A stretch of DNA of 64,000 nt from positions 1 to 64,000 of the forward strand of contig OMWC01000013.1 in assembly GCA_900314655.1 (NCBI GenBank), given 5' to 3'. Positions 25,855 through 34,259 of the stretch are shown here, in pieces (position 1 is the stretch's first letter; every line of letters begins with the position of its first letter). A program made the translations under genes and the position numbers. A model generated the notes under the pieces. The model worked only from the letters and a program-made list of their open reading frames with translations. It had not been told where the DNA came from and did no database searches. This DNA is from an uncultured Prevotellaceae bacterium (GTDB lineage: Bacteria > Bacteroidota > Bacteroidia > Bacteroidales > Bacteroidaceae).

Positions 25855-26244
25855 TTATCTTCGTTCGAAATACAACTTCTGATCATTTATCTTCCATTCC
25901 ATACGATGCCCCGTGAATTTCACAATCTCGTACTCTTGGGCATTGGTAGCACAAAAGCCACCCCAAAGCCTGATGCACTTTCCGTCATCCGAGAGTTGAT
26001 AGTTCATTTCATTTTGATAGTTACCGGATAAAATATCATGAACATCTATCAGGCACGTCCCTGACGTTGGCGAGTCTTCATGGAAAGTGTAATAGACAAT
26101 GCCCTCACTCACCACGTGCGGCTCATAAACTTCTAGCCAGCGCCCTTCCAGGCTACCCTCTGTTACCGCAATTTGTTCGTCGTCCGAAGAACAGGCTCCC
26201 AACAGGAACGCGGTCATCAAAAACAATAATATGCGTGCTTTCAT
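25855..26244 (-). CDS. Small lipoprotein, unknown function
   Basis: A 129-residue lipoprotein. I start it at MKARILLFLMTAFLLGACSS (ATG at 26244), one base after the serpin stop codon; the longer frame from 26271 would add nine residues overlapping the serpin. Lipobox LLGAC gives Cys18 (counting from this start). The mature domain (LEGRWLEVYEP ... KINDQKLYFERR) resembles the lipocalin-like small lipoproteins common in Bacteroidales, but I cannot name a family. It is almost certainly co-transcribed with the serpin, suggesting a shared surface role. Confidence 0.75.
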   Translation of the reverse strand: MKARILLFLMTAFLLGACSSDDEQIAVTEGSLEGRWLEVYEPHVVSEGIVYYTFHEDSPTSGTCLIDVHDILSGNYQNEMNYQLSDDGKCIRLWGGFCATNAQEYEIVKFTGHRMEWKINDQKLYFERR

Positions 26245-26245
26245 C

Positions 26246-27544
26246 TTACTTTCCCATAAATTTACCAACAAACAAAATCACTCCCGACGACTGCTCATGG
26301 ATGACATAGACAAACGGACGATTGGCATGGAATGTGGCCTTGGGCGGTTCCTGTGTGTCAGCTACAGCAGACAAGAAATTAAGTCCCGCTATAGTGACGG
26401 CAGCAGCTTCTGAGCCCTCTTCGTTTACCTTAATCTTTGCTTTCTGCTTCATCATGCTGATATAAAGATCTCCATTTTCACACATATTCGGGATTTCAGC
26501 GCTGTTTCCATCAAAGGCTCGACGTATGCCCATACCCTTGAGCAACTCTATCAGTCCTCCTGCATCATCCGTATCGAATGCCGTCTCGAAGCGCGGCAGC
26601 TTCAAATCCACGGCATATCTACGAGCCTCCCGAAGGGGATTTTTCAGAAAGTCGGTGGACCATCCCGACGCAGCCAGACTGCTGATGACGTCGTCGGTGG
26701 TCTTACCATCTTCTGGCAACATGACCGTCATCATCCATTGCCCGTTGCCGTATGGAATGGAAACAGCTGCATACTGGTCGTTACGGAGATAATTCATATA
26801 AACATTCTGGTGCATCAGCGGCACGCGCGTTTCTCCGTCTGGCGTTGTGAAAACCTCCTCCCGCGTTTCATTCTTCTCGAACATCGATGCCCAATCGGCC
26901 TTGAAATAGATGGCATTGAGCAGATAACTCACCGTTCGCGGATCAACTCGTTCCAGAATGGTCGGAATCATCCCGCGGGTCTTCTCATCGCACCACCCGT
27001 TAATCCTGCCGAGGGTCGATGGCGAACTGAAATCGAGGGCCTCAGCCTTGGCATCATAATAGTTGGACATGTCCTGCTGAAACTGCTTTCTCAGCTGGTA
27101 CTTATCGTTCACGAAGATAGCATTAGCAATATTCAGCTGCACCTTTTCGTCCACATGCGGCAGATTGTCGATAAGGTTCTTGCAATAGTCGTTCACGGCC
27201 TGGATGCCGCCCTTGTGGAAGCCCAGCGTCTGCTCCAATTCCTGCTCGGTGGTGCCCGTGGCGCCATCGTTCACCATACTTAATACGTATGTGATACTCA
27301 GGGGCGAGCAGACAATGCTCCGGTTCTTCATCTTCCCGTTCAGCGACTGGAAGAAATTAAGCGTGAAAGCGTTGTTGTCGTTGGCAAACACCGTCTGCTC
27401 CGCTGTCAGCCGTACCGGTTTCACCTCCTGATACATGTTCACATACTTCGGTTCACCTGCTTCCTCAATCGACTCCGACGAAGAACAGGCTCCCAGCATA
27501 CTGCCTAACAGAAGGGCTGCAATCAGAAATTTCGTTTGTTTCAT
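26246..27544 (-). CDS. Serpin-family protease inhibitor, lipoprotein
   Basis: A 432-residue serpin on a lipoprotein signal (LGSMLGAC, Cys20). The serpin core is complete: FTLNFFQSLNGK, NIANAIFVND, YLLNAIYFKADW, and a reactive-centre hinge EEGSEAAAVT (about 375-384) with the small residues needed for loop insertion, so it should be inhibitory. The scissile bond would lie in the following IAGLNFLSAV stretch; the target protease cannot be stated. Surface serpins in gut and oral Bacteroidota guard against host or rival proteases. It is followed by a small lipoprotein gene in the same operon. Confidence 0.93.
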   Translation of the reverse strand: MKQTKFLIAALLLGSMLGACSSSESIEEAGEPKYVNMYQEVKPVRLTAEQTVFANDNNAFTLNFFQSLNGKMKNRSIVCSPLSITYVLSMVNDGATGTTEQELEQTLGFHKGGIQAVNDYCKNLIDNLPHVDEKVQLNIANAIFVNDKYQLRKQFQQDMSNYYDAKAEALDFSSPSTLGRINGWCDEKTRGMIPTILERVDPRTVSYLLNAIYFKADWASMFEKNETREEVFTTPDGETRVPLMHQNVYMNYLRNDQYAAVSIPYGNGQWMMTVMLPEDGKTTDDVISSLAASGWSTDFLKNPLREARRYAVDLKLPRFETAFDTDDAGGLIELLKGMGIRRAFDGNSAEIPNMCENGDLYISMMKQKAKIKVNEEGSEAAAVTIAGLNFLSAVADTQEPPKATFHANRPFVYVIHEQSSGVILFVGKFMGK

Positions 27545-27711
27545 ATCTATTTTGATTATGGTTTATTTGCTGCCTATAAAACCAAATAATCGCGGAATCT
27601 TGTATGGCTTAATGTTAAAACTACTGCCCCAAAAGGTTAACAAATCTAAAAGTCCCGTTTTTCATACAAGATTTTGTAATTTCGTTGTTTCATAAGCAGA
27701 AGACATCTTAA

Positions 27712-28254
27712 ATGGACGAGCAACTCGTAGAGCGCATACGACAAAACGACCAGCGGGCGATGAGCCTGCTCTACCAGCGTTATGTAGGGATACTGACGTC
27801 GGTATGTTACCGCTATGTCGTGCACGAAAACGATGTGAAGGACGTGCTGCAGAACAGTTTCGTGAAGATATTCACTTCGCTCTCCTCCTTTGAGTTCCGA
27901 GGCGAAGACTCGCTCAAGGCATGGATGACAAGAATCGTCGTGAACGAGTCGCTCAATTTCCTGCAAAGCCGCAAGAAGATGCTCTTCGTGGATGATGAAA
28001 AGTATCTGCACGACGTGCCGGACGAAAAGGAGGTCAGTCTGGACAGAATCTCTGACGACGAACTCCACCAACTCATCCGCGAACTGCCCGACGGTTATCG
28101 AACGGTGCTCAACCTATACGTCTTCGAAGGTTTGCCGCACCGACAGATTGCCCAGATGCTAAGCATCAAGGAATCCACCTCAGCCTCTCAGTTTCACTAC
28201 GCGAAACATCTGCTGGCTAAGAAAATCAAGAACTTAAAAAACAAGAAAGAATGA
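27712..28254 (+). CDS. ECF-type RNA polymerase sigma factor
   Basis: A 180-residue sigma-70 family factor with region 2 (LYQRYVGILTSVCYRYV ... DVLQNSFVKIFTSL) and region 4 (HQLIRELPDGYRTVLNLYVFEGLPHRQIAQMLSI). No region 1 or 3, so it is an ECF factor. It overlaps the next gene by 4 bp (ATGA), which is its likely membrane partner. Target promoters cannot be told from the sequence. Confidence 0.92.
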   Translation: MDEQLVERIRQNDQRAMSLLYQRYVGILTSVCYRYVVHENDVKDVLQNSFVKIFTSLSSFEFRGEDSLKAWMTRIVVNESLNFLQSRKKMLFVDDEKYLHDVPDEKEVSLDRISDDELHQLIRELPDGYRTVLNLYVFEGLPHRQIAQMLSIKESTSASQFHYAKHLLAKKIKNLKNKKE

Positions 28255-29522
28255 AAGAAGAATGGACCGACAAACTGAAGACCCGACTGGAGCATCACGA
28301 GATGACTCCGCCCGCAGGACTTTGGGAAGGCATCAGCAAGCAGATGACCCCTGCTGAGAAGCCTGTCCGTAAGTCTTCTTCAGCCCTTTCGAAGCGATGG
28401 CTTGCTGCCGCTGCCGCCCTGCTGGCATTGGCAGGATTCTTCACGCTCTACGATTTCAAGAACGACGCGACCATTGAAACTCCCAAAAACATAGCTGAAA
28501 AGGTGGAAACCACGCAAGTTCCTGCCCGTGAACAAACATCCGAAGAAAACCCTGCCGATGAAGTAACAGCAAAGCATCGCGACAATTTCCTTCTGGCCCA
28601 GGCCAAACCTAGCATCCGCAAGGCGACCTCACCTGTAGCCGATGAGCCGACGCCTGCCGTTCTCAAAGCAGATGCCAAAGACAAAGAAGATATTACAGTA
28701 GATTCAAAAGACAAAGAGGAATACTCCGAGGCCAGACAACAAGCCTCCGAGCCGACTTCCGAAGAGGCCCAAACCTTAAAGAACACGCCACGAGGCAACA
28801 CGCCGCTTCCCCCTTCACGCGGAGAGCAGAATACTGCGCCCCACACCACCGCCAGCCAATCAGCCGGACAATGGTCGTTCGGGCTCCATGCGTCAGGAGG
28901 GCTCCTGGCTGCCAATAGCCAACAACCAAACTACCCAGCCGACGCTTACATGAACGACCCGTTGTTCCCCTCACCCTCAGGCCAAAACTATTCCGATGCC
29001 GATAATCCGCAAAAGGAAAGCCAATTAAAGGCCAAACACCATCTGCCCATCCGCTTCGGCCTGAAAGTCGGCTATCAGCTGAACGATCGCTGGGCGTTGC
29101 AGAGCGGCATCACCTACACCTATCTTTATTCCGAATTCACGTCGGACAACCGCAAGCAGCCCGCCATCGAGCAGAAGCTCCACTATGTCGGCATCCCATT
29201 GGGAATCAGTTACCGGATATGGAAAAGCAGCACTTTCCGCCTATATGCCTCCGCAGGAGCAGCAGCCGAAATATGCGTGAACAACTCGCAGAAAAACGCA
29301 GATTCCTCCTTCCGTCAGCAACACGGCGAAAAGCCTCTGCAATGGTCTGTCAATGCCGCCCTGGGTGCCGAATATCAGCCCACGAAACAGTTAGGTATCT
29401 ATCTGGAGCCTAGCCTCGGTTACTATTTCAAGGACAACACCCTGCTGGAGCACTTCTACAAGGAGCATCCGCTGAGCCCCTCCATAGAATTCGGCCTCCG
29501 CCTTCATCTGAACGGGCGATAG
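28251..29522 (+). CDS. Predicted anti-sigma-like protein with outer-membrane-type beta-barrel domain
   Basis: A 423-residue protein: a short N-terminal part (WTDKLKTRLEHHEMTPPAGLWEGI), one transmembrane helix (about 50-67), a long polar linker (70-205) and a C-terminal domain (about 205-423) of amphipathic strands as in Bacteroidota OmpA-like porins (QWSFGLHASGGLL, RFGLKVGYQLNDRWALQSGI, terminal IEFGLRLHLNGR). The gene overlaps the sigma factor by 4 bp. The layout suggests an anti-sigma factor whose tail reaches the outer membrane. Residues 184-193 (TPLPPSRGEQ) come from an intergenic-type palindromic repeat inserted in frame (28801-28829). Confidence 0.7.
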   Translation: MKEEWTDKLKTRLEHHEMTPPAGLWEGISKQMTPAEKPVRKSSSALSKRWLAAAAALLALAGFFTLYDFKNDATIETPKNIAEKVETTQVPAREQTSEENPADEVTAKHRDNFLLAQAKPSIRKATSPVADEPTPAVLKADAKDKEDITVDSKDKEEYSEARQQASEPTSEEAQTLKNTPRGNTPLPPSRGEQNTAPHTTASQSAGQWSFGLHASGGLLAANSQQPNYPADAYMNDPLFPSPSGQNYSDADNPQKESQLKAKHHLPIRFGLKVGYQLNDRWALQSGITYTYLYSEFTSDNRKQPAIEQKLHYVGIPLGISYRIWKSSTFRLYASAGAAAEICVNNSQKNADSSFRQQHGEKPLQWSVNAALGAEYQPTKQLGIYLEPSLGYYFKDNTLLEHFYKEHPLSPSIEFGLRLHLNGR

Positions 29523-29540
29523 TCAGAAAAAAATCTCACG

Positions 29541-29790
29541 AAAACATACATCCTACATAAAAACCCTGAAACGCCCAGTAAATAAAAGCATTCCCGGCTA
29601 TGTATGTTTGTCAAAAACGTACATAAACCTACATGAACCTACATTTCTTCATTAATGTGGGTTCATGTAGGTTGCAGATAGACCGCCATGAGTAAATCCA
29701 TGCACACAGTTTCTTCAGCGAAACTAATAGTTTCTATGGGAAAAACTATCAGTTTCCATGAGAAAAACTGTTAGTTTCTCTCATAGAAAC
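29541..29790 (+). repeat. Nested repeat element, copy B (half element)
   Basis: It starts AAAACATACATCCTACATAA, as does copy A read from its far end, then TATGTATGTTTGTCAAAAAC, and a core with GGGAAAAACTATCAGTTT and GAAAAACTGTTAGTTT (about 29718-29790). The right outer arm is missing, so this copy is cut short next to glnA. Nothing else is visible in this 310-bp gap. Confidence 0.55.
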
Positions 29791-29832
29791 CAAAGAAGCC
29801 ACACCATGCGGGAGAATTAAAAGTCCCGAAAC

Positions 29833-31338
29833 CTATCCGCAATGGAAATAGGTATCCACGAGTTGTTTGATTTCTTCGGGCTTGTCCTGAATGTCGCGGC
29901 GAAGGGTTTCGTCGTGGAAAGCACGGAGTTGGGCAATGATGCCGTCGATCATGGCTTTGCTGAAAACACCCTTCTCCTCATAGACGGCACGCTGACGCTC
30001 CAGGCAATCGGCAGATGCGGCACAGCTGTCAGGCAACTGGGCCAGCAAGGCCAAGCGGTCGGCGTTAGCTGCATCGTGGATGTTCACGTTGACGTATGTA
30101 TCCTCGGCCACCCGCAGGGCATCATTCATCTCGAACCCATGACGACAGGCCACACACAAACCTGCCAGCAGCTGATAGAGATCGGCGCTACCGTCGGGTG
30201 AACGCATCTCGACGGTCTGCTTGACGGTAGTATCAATGTCACTAACGGATTCCAGCGGATTGGCCGCATGACAGAGATCGACACCTGCCGTCCAGCCCAG
30301 CGGGACGCGCACCAGCACGCTACGGTTGCGGTCGCCCCAGCAGACATTGGTGGGAGCCTCCTGATGGGGGACGAGCCGGAAATAGCTGGTGGGGTTCTTG
30401 TTGCCGAAGGCGGTGATGCTGGGAGCGAGTTCCATCATGCCGGCAATGGCCTTGCGGGCTGTCTCGCTAAGCACGCCGCCGCTGACCATCTGGTTGTGCC
30501 CGTCCTTCATCAGGCGCATGTGGATATGCAGTCCGCTGCCTGCCTTGCCCACAGTTATCTTGGGCGCAAAGGTGACGTTGAGCCCCATCTCGTAGGCCAG
30601 GTTGCGAATCACCCATTTGGCAAGCATCAGCTGGTCGGCAGCCTCTTCGGCACGCACGGGTAGGAACTCTATCTCGTTCTGCTCATAGAGCAGTCCGTCC
30701 TGCTTGAAATTTCCCACTTCTGAATGGCCGTACTTGATTTGTCCGCCCGTCTGGGCGATGTAGAGCATACATTGCTGGCGGAAGTCGTTCATCTTGGCGT
30801 AGGGTGCCGACTCGTGATAGCCGCGCTGGTCGATGGCTGGATAGAGCTGGTCGTCCTGATCGATCACGTAGTATTCCAGTTCGCCCATAGCATGGAACTC
30901 CATGCCCGTGGTCTGGCGGAAAGCCTCGCAGGCCTTGCGCAGCGTGTTCTCAGGCGAAGACGCAAGCGGCTGACCGTCCTTGTCGAAATAGCTGCAAAGG
31001 AGACACAGGGTAGGAATCTCGGCGAAGGGATCCATGAAGGCCGTGGAGAATCTCGGCAGCACGTAGAGGTCGCTGGAGCCCGCCTCGATGAAGGAGAAGA
31101 GGCTCGACCCATCGACCCGCTCTCCACAGGTGAGGATGGTTTCCAGATAGGCCTTGTTGGTGATCACGAAATTCAGCGTCTTCAGTTTGCCGTCGCCTCC
31201 GGGATACATGAAATTAATCATCTGCACCCCGTTGTTCTCCACGAAGCGGATGATGTCACTTTTGGTGAACGACTCCGCCGGCTTCTGCAAGTAAGCCACC
31301 ACGGGGTTAGCATTCATCGTCAGTTCTGCTTTTGCCAT
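29833..31338 (-). CDS. glnA: Glutamine synthetase
   Basis: A 501-residue glutamine synthetase of the GlnA (type I-like) fold: beta-grasp N-terminal domain (about 25-120) and catalytic domain with MGELEYYVIDQ, EVGNFKQDGLLYEQNEIEFLP, GSGLHIHMRL, and NKNPTSYFRLVPHQEAPTNVCWGDRNRSVLVRVP. The adenylylation-loop Tyr of enteric enzymes is not obvious. It makes glutamine from glutamate, ammonia and ATP. It has its own promoter (TTTG at 31413-31416 and TATCTTTG at 31385-31392 on the minus strand, 20 bp apart). Many Bacteroidota also have a longer type III GlnN, so this is probably one of two. Confidence 0.9.
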   Translation of the reverse strand: MAKAELTMNANPVVAYLQKPAESFTKSDIIRFVENNGVQMINFMYPGGDGKLKTLNFVITNKAYLETILTCGERVDGSSLFSFIEAGSSDLYVLPRFSTAFMDPFAEIPTLCLLCSYFDKDGQPLASSPENTLRKACEAFRQTTGMEFHAMGELEYYVIDQDDQLYPAIDQRGYHESAPYAKMNDFRQQCMLYIAQTGGQIKYGHSEVGNFKQDGLLYEQNEIEFLPVRAEEAADQLMLAKWVIRNLAYEMGLNVTFAPKITVGKAGSGLHIHMRLMKDGHNQMVSGGVLSETARKAIAGMMELAPSITAFGNKNPTSYFRLVPHQEAPTNVCWGDRNRSVLVRVPLGWTAGVDLCHAANPLESVSDIDTTVKQTVEMRSPDGSADLYQLLAGLCVACRHGFEMNDALRVAEDTYVNVNIHDAANADRLALLAQLPDSCAASADCLERQRAVYEEKGVFSKAMIDGIIAQLRAFHDETLRRDIQDKPEEIKQLVDTYFHCG

Positions 31339-31384
31339 ATTCCAAATAGTTTTTAAATGGTTTTTATGTTATTATTAATCCCTG

Positions 31385-31416
31385 CAAAGATAGCATAAAC
31401 GAACGAAACTTCCAAA
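31385..31416 (-). promoter_or_regulatory. Promoter of glutamine synthetase
   Basis: On the minus strand TTTG (31416-31413), 20 bp, TATCTTTG (31392-31385), about 47 bp before the start codon. Confidence 0.55.
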
Positions 31417-31579
31417 TATTATTCGGATATTTATGCATCTACAACGTTCTTACAGCCTGATTCATCTGTGGGGACTGACAAACTTTCACTTTTCTTGCCA
31501 AGATGTCAGCAGTTTTCTTCAAGGCACGGGATTTGAACGCCATTTAGCAGAACAATAAAAAATAAAAAAGGAGGTCAAT

Positions 31580-34081
31580 ATGACTTTAGAAAACTTTACA
31601 ATCAAAGCACAGGAGGCCGTGCAGGAAGCCGTCAATACGGCGCAAAGGGCCTCACAGCAGGTCATAGAGCCTGTACATATACTGAAGGGAGTGATGGAGA
31701 AAGCACAGGACGTGACGAAGTTCATCTTCCAGAAACTTGGGGTGAACGAAGCGCACATGGCGCAGACCGTGGATAGCGAGCTCCAGCACCTGCCGCGCGT
31801 TCAGGGCGGACAGCCGTATCTCTCAAACGATGCTAACCAGGTACTGGTGAAGGCGCAGGACATCTCAAAGCGATGGGGCGACCAGTTTGTCAGCGTAGAG
31901 CCGATACTGCTGGCCTTAATAGAGGTGAACTCCACGGCTGCACGCATGATGAAGGATGCGGGCATGAACTCGAAAGACATGGAGAAGGCTATTCAGGAAC
32001 TCCGTCAAGGGCAAAAGGTGCAGACGCAGAGCGCCGACGAGAACTACCAAAGTCTGCAGAAATATGCCAAGAACCTGGTGGAAGAGGCACGCGCCGGAAA
32101 ACTCGACCCGGTGATCGGACGCGACGATGAAATCCGTCGGGTGCTGCAGATTCTGTCACGACGCACAAAGAACAACCCCATTCTGATCGGTGAACCAGGA
32201 ACGGGTAAGACGGCCATCGTGGAAGGTCTGGCACAGCGCATCGTGCGCGGCGACGTGCCGGAGAACCTGAAGGACAAACAGCTCTTCTCGCTCGACATGG
32301 GACAGCTCATCGCCGGTGCGAAATACAAAGGCGAGTTTGAGGAAAGGCTGAAGAGCGTAGTCAACGAGGTGACCAAGAGCGAAGGGCGCATCATCCTCTT
32401 CATCGACGAAATCCACACGCTGGTGGGTGCAGGAGCATCGGAGGGTGCCATGGACGCGGCCAACATCCTGAAGCCAGCCCTCTCGAGGGGTGAGTTGAGA
32501 GCCATCGGTGCCACGACGCTCAACGAATACCAGAAGTATTTCGAGAAGGACAAGGCGCTGGAGCGACGCTTCCAGACAGTGATGGTGGACGAGCCCGACG
32601 AACTGTCGGCCATTTCCATCCTACGCGGACTGAAGGAACGCTACGAGAATCACCACAAGGTACGTATTCAAGACGATGCCTGCATCGCCGCCGTGAAACT
32701 ATCCGAGCGCTACATCAGCGACCGATTCCTGCCCGACAAGGCCATCGACCTGATGGACGAGGCTGCCGCCAAGCTGCGCATGGAACGCGACTCGGTGCCC
32801 GAAGAACTGGACGACATCTCGCGCCAGAGGGCTCAGTTGGAAATTGAGCGCGAGGCCATCAAGCGCGAGAACGACACGGAGAAGATTGCCCAGCTGGACA
32901 AGGATATTGCCGAACTGCGCGAAAAGGAAAACGACTTCCGCGCCAAGTGGGAAAGCGAAAAGGCTCAGATTGAGAAGGTGCAACAGGCCAAGCAGCAGAT
33001 GGAACAGCTACGATTCGAAGCCGAGCGCGCCGAACGCGAAGGCGACTATGCCCGCGTGGCCGAGATACGCTACGGTAAGCTGAAGCAACTGGAAGAGGAA
33101 ATTAGCCGGTTGGCAACCAATACGACGGATGATACCAGCAGACTGGTACGCGAGGAGGTGACGGCCGACGACATTGCCGAGGTGGTGAGCCGTTGGACTG
33201 GCATACCCGTGAGCCGCATGATGCAGAGCGAGAAGGAGAAACTGCTGCATTTGGAAGAGGAACTCCACAAGCGCGTTATCGGACAAGACGAGGCCATCGC
33301 TGCCGTATCGGATGCCGTGCGCCGAAGCCGCGCCGGACTGCAAGACCCGAAGCGACCTATCGCCTCGTTCATCTTCCTAGGCACCACGGGTGTGGGTAAG
33401 ACGGAACTGGCCAAGACGCTGGCCGACTATATGTTCAACGACGAGCAGATGATGACACGTATTGACATGTCGGAATATCAGGAGAAGCACACCGTCTCGC
33501 GACTGATTGGTGCACCTCCGGGCTACATCGGCTACGACGAGGGCGGACAGCTGACCGAGGCCGTCAGGCGGAAGCCTTACTCGGTAGTGCTCTTCGACGA
33601 GATTGAGAAGGCGCATCCCGACGTGTTCAACACGTTGCTGCAGGTACTCGACGACGGACGACTGACCGACAACAAGGGCCGCACGGTGAACTTCAAGAAT
33701 ACGATCATCATCATGACATCGAACGCCACCGAACAGCAGCTGCATCAAATCATGCGTCCGGAGTTTCTGAACCGTATCGACGAGATCATCACCTTCACGC
33801 AGCTCACGAAGCAACAGATTGCCGACGTGGTGCGCCTGCAAGTGAAGAAGGTTCAACAGATGCTCCAGGAGCAGGATGTGGAACTGGAGGTCACACCGCA
33901 GGCCATCGACTATCTGGCCGAAATGGGCTACGATCCCGACTTCGGTGCCCGTCCCGTGAAGCGGGCCATCCAGCAGTACATGCTGAATGACCTGTCGAAG
34001 AAGCTGCTCGCCGGCGACGTGAACCGCGAGAAAAAAATCATCGTGGACTGTTTCGGCGACGGACTGGTGTTCCGGAATTAA
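31580..34081 (+). CDS. clpB: ClpB disaggregase (AAA+ chaperone)
   Basis: An 833-residue Hsp100 protein that dissolves aggregates with DnaK. Order: N domain (1-145), AAA-1 with Walker A GEPGTGKT (204-211), a coiled-coil M domain (about 400-525), AAA-2 with GTTGVGKT (601-608) and a C-terminal lid. It is about 25-30 residues shorter than usual; the gap falls after the AAA-2 strand NTIIIMTSN, where NATEQQLHQIMRPEFLNR replaces the normal longer segment before RPEFLNR. The start has a strong Shine-Dalgarno AAGGAGGT (31568-31575), rare here and a sign of high expression. A terminator follows at 34112-34144. Confidence 0.95.
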   Translation: MTLENFTIKAQEAVQEAVNTAQRASQQVIEPVHILKGVMEKAQDVTKFIFQKLGVNEAHMAQTVDSELQHLPRVQGGQPYLSNDANQVLVKAQDISKRWGDQFVSVEPILLALIEVNSTAARMMKDAGMNSKDMEKAIQELRQGQKVQTQSADENYQSLQKYAKNLVEEARAGKLDPVIGRDDEIRRVLQILSRRTKNNPILIGEPGTGKTAIVEGLAQRIVRGDVPENLKDKQLFSLDMGQLIAGAKYKGEFEERLKSVVNEVTKSEGRIILFIDEIHTLVGAGASEGAMDAANILKPALSRGELRAIGATTLNEYQKYFEKDKALERRFQTVMVDEPDELSAISILRGLKERYENHHKVRIQDDACIAAVKLSERYISDRFLPDKAIDLMDEAAAKLRMERDSVPEELDDISRQRAQLEIEREAIKRENDTEKIAQLDKDIAELREKENDFRAKWESEKAQIEKVQQAKQQMEQLRFEAERAEREGDYARVAEIRYGKLKQLEEEISRLATNTTDDTSRLVREEVTADDIAEVVSRWTGIPVSRMMQSEKEKLLHLEEELHKRVIGQDEAIAAVSDAVRRSRAGLQDPKRPIASFIFLGTTGVGKTELAKTLADYMFNDEQMMTRIDMSEYQEKHTVSRLIGAPPGYIGYDEGGQLTEAVRRKPYSVVLFDEIEKAHPDVFNTLLQVLDDGRLTDNKGRTVNFKNTIIIMTSNATEQQLHQIMRPEFLNRIDEIITFTQLTKQQIADVVRLQVKKVQQMLQEQDVELEVTPQAIDYLAEMGYDPDFGARPVKRAIQQYMLNDLSKKLLAGDVNREKKIIVDCFGDGLVFRN

Positions 34082-34111
34082 ACGACAAAATGCAAACTCC
34101 ATTTTGCAAAC

Positions 34112-34144
34112 AAGGCGAACAAGCAAATTTGTTCGCCTTTTTAT
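34112..34144 (+). terminator. clpB intrinsic terminator
   Basis: AAGGCGAACAA (34112-34122) pairs with TTGTTCGCCTT (34129-34139), followed by TTTTT. Confidence 0.75.
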
Positions 34145-34175
34145 TTGTGCATTCCACACTTTTTCATTAATTTTG
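34144..34175 (+). promoter_or_regulatory. Promoter of the DASS transporter gene
   Basis: TTTG (34144-34147), 20 bp, TAATTTTG (34168-34175). It leaves a leader of roughly 80 nt before the start at 34260. Confidence 0.55.
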
Positions 34176-34259
34176 CACGACTTTTTTAAGACAAGCAGTA
34201 CAAAATCGCTAAAGGGTAAAAAGAATAAGATTAGTAATTAAATAAAGACCAATTGTAGC

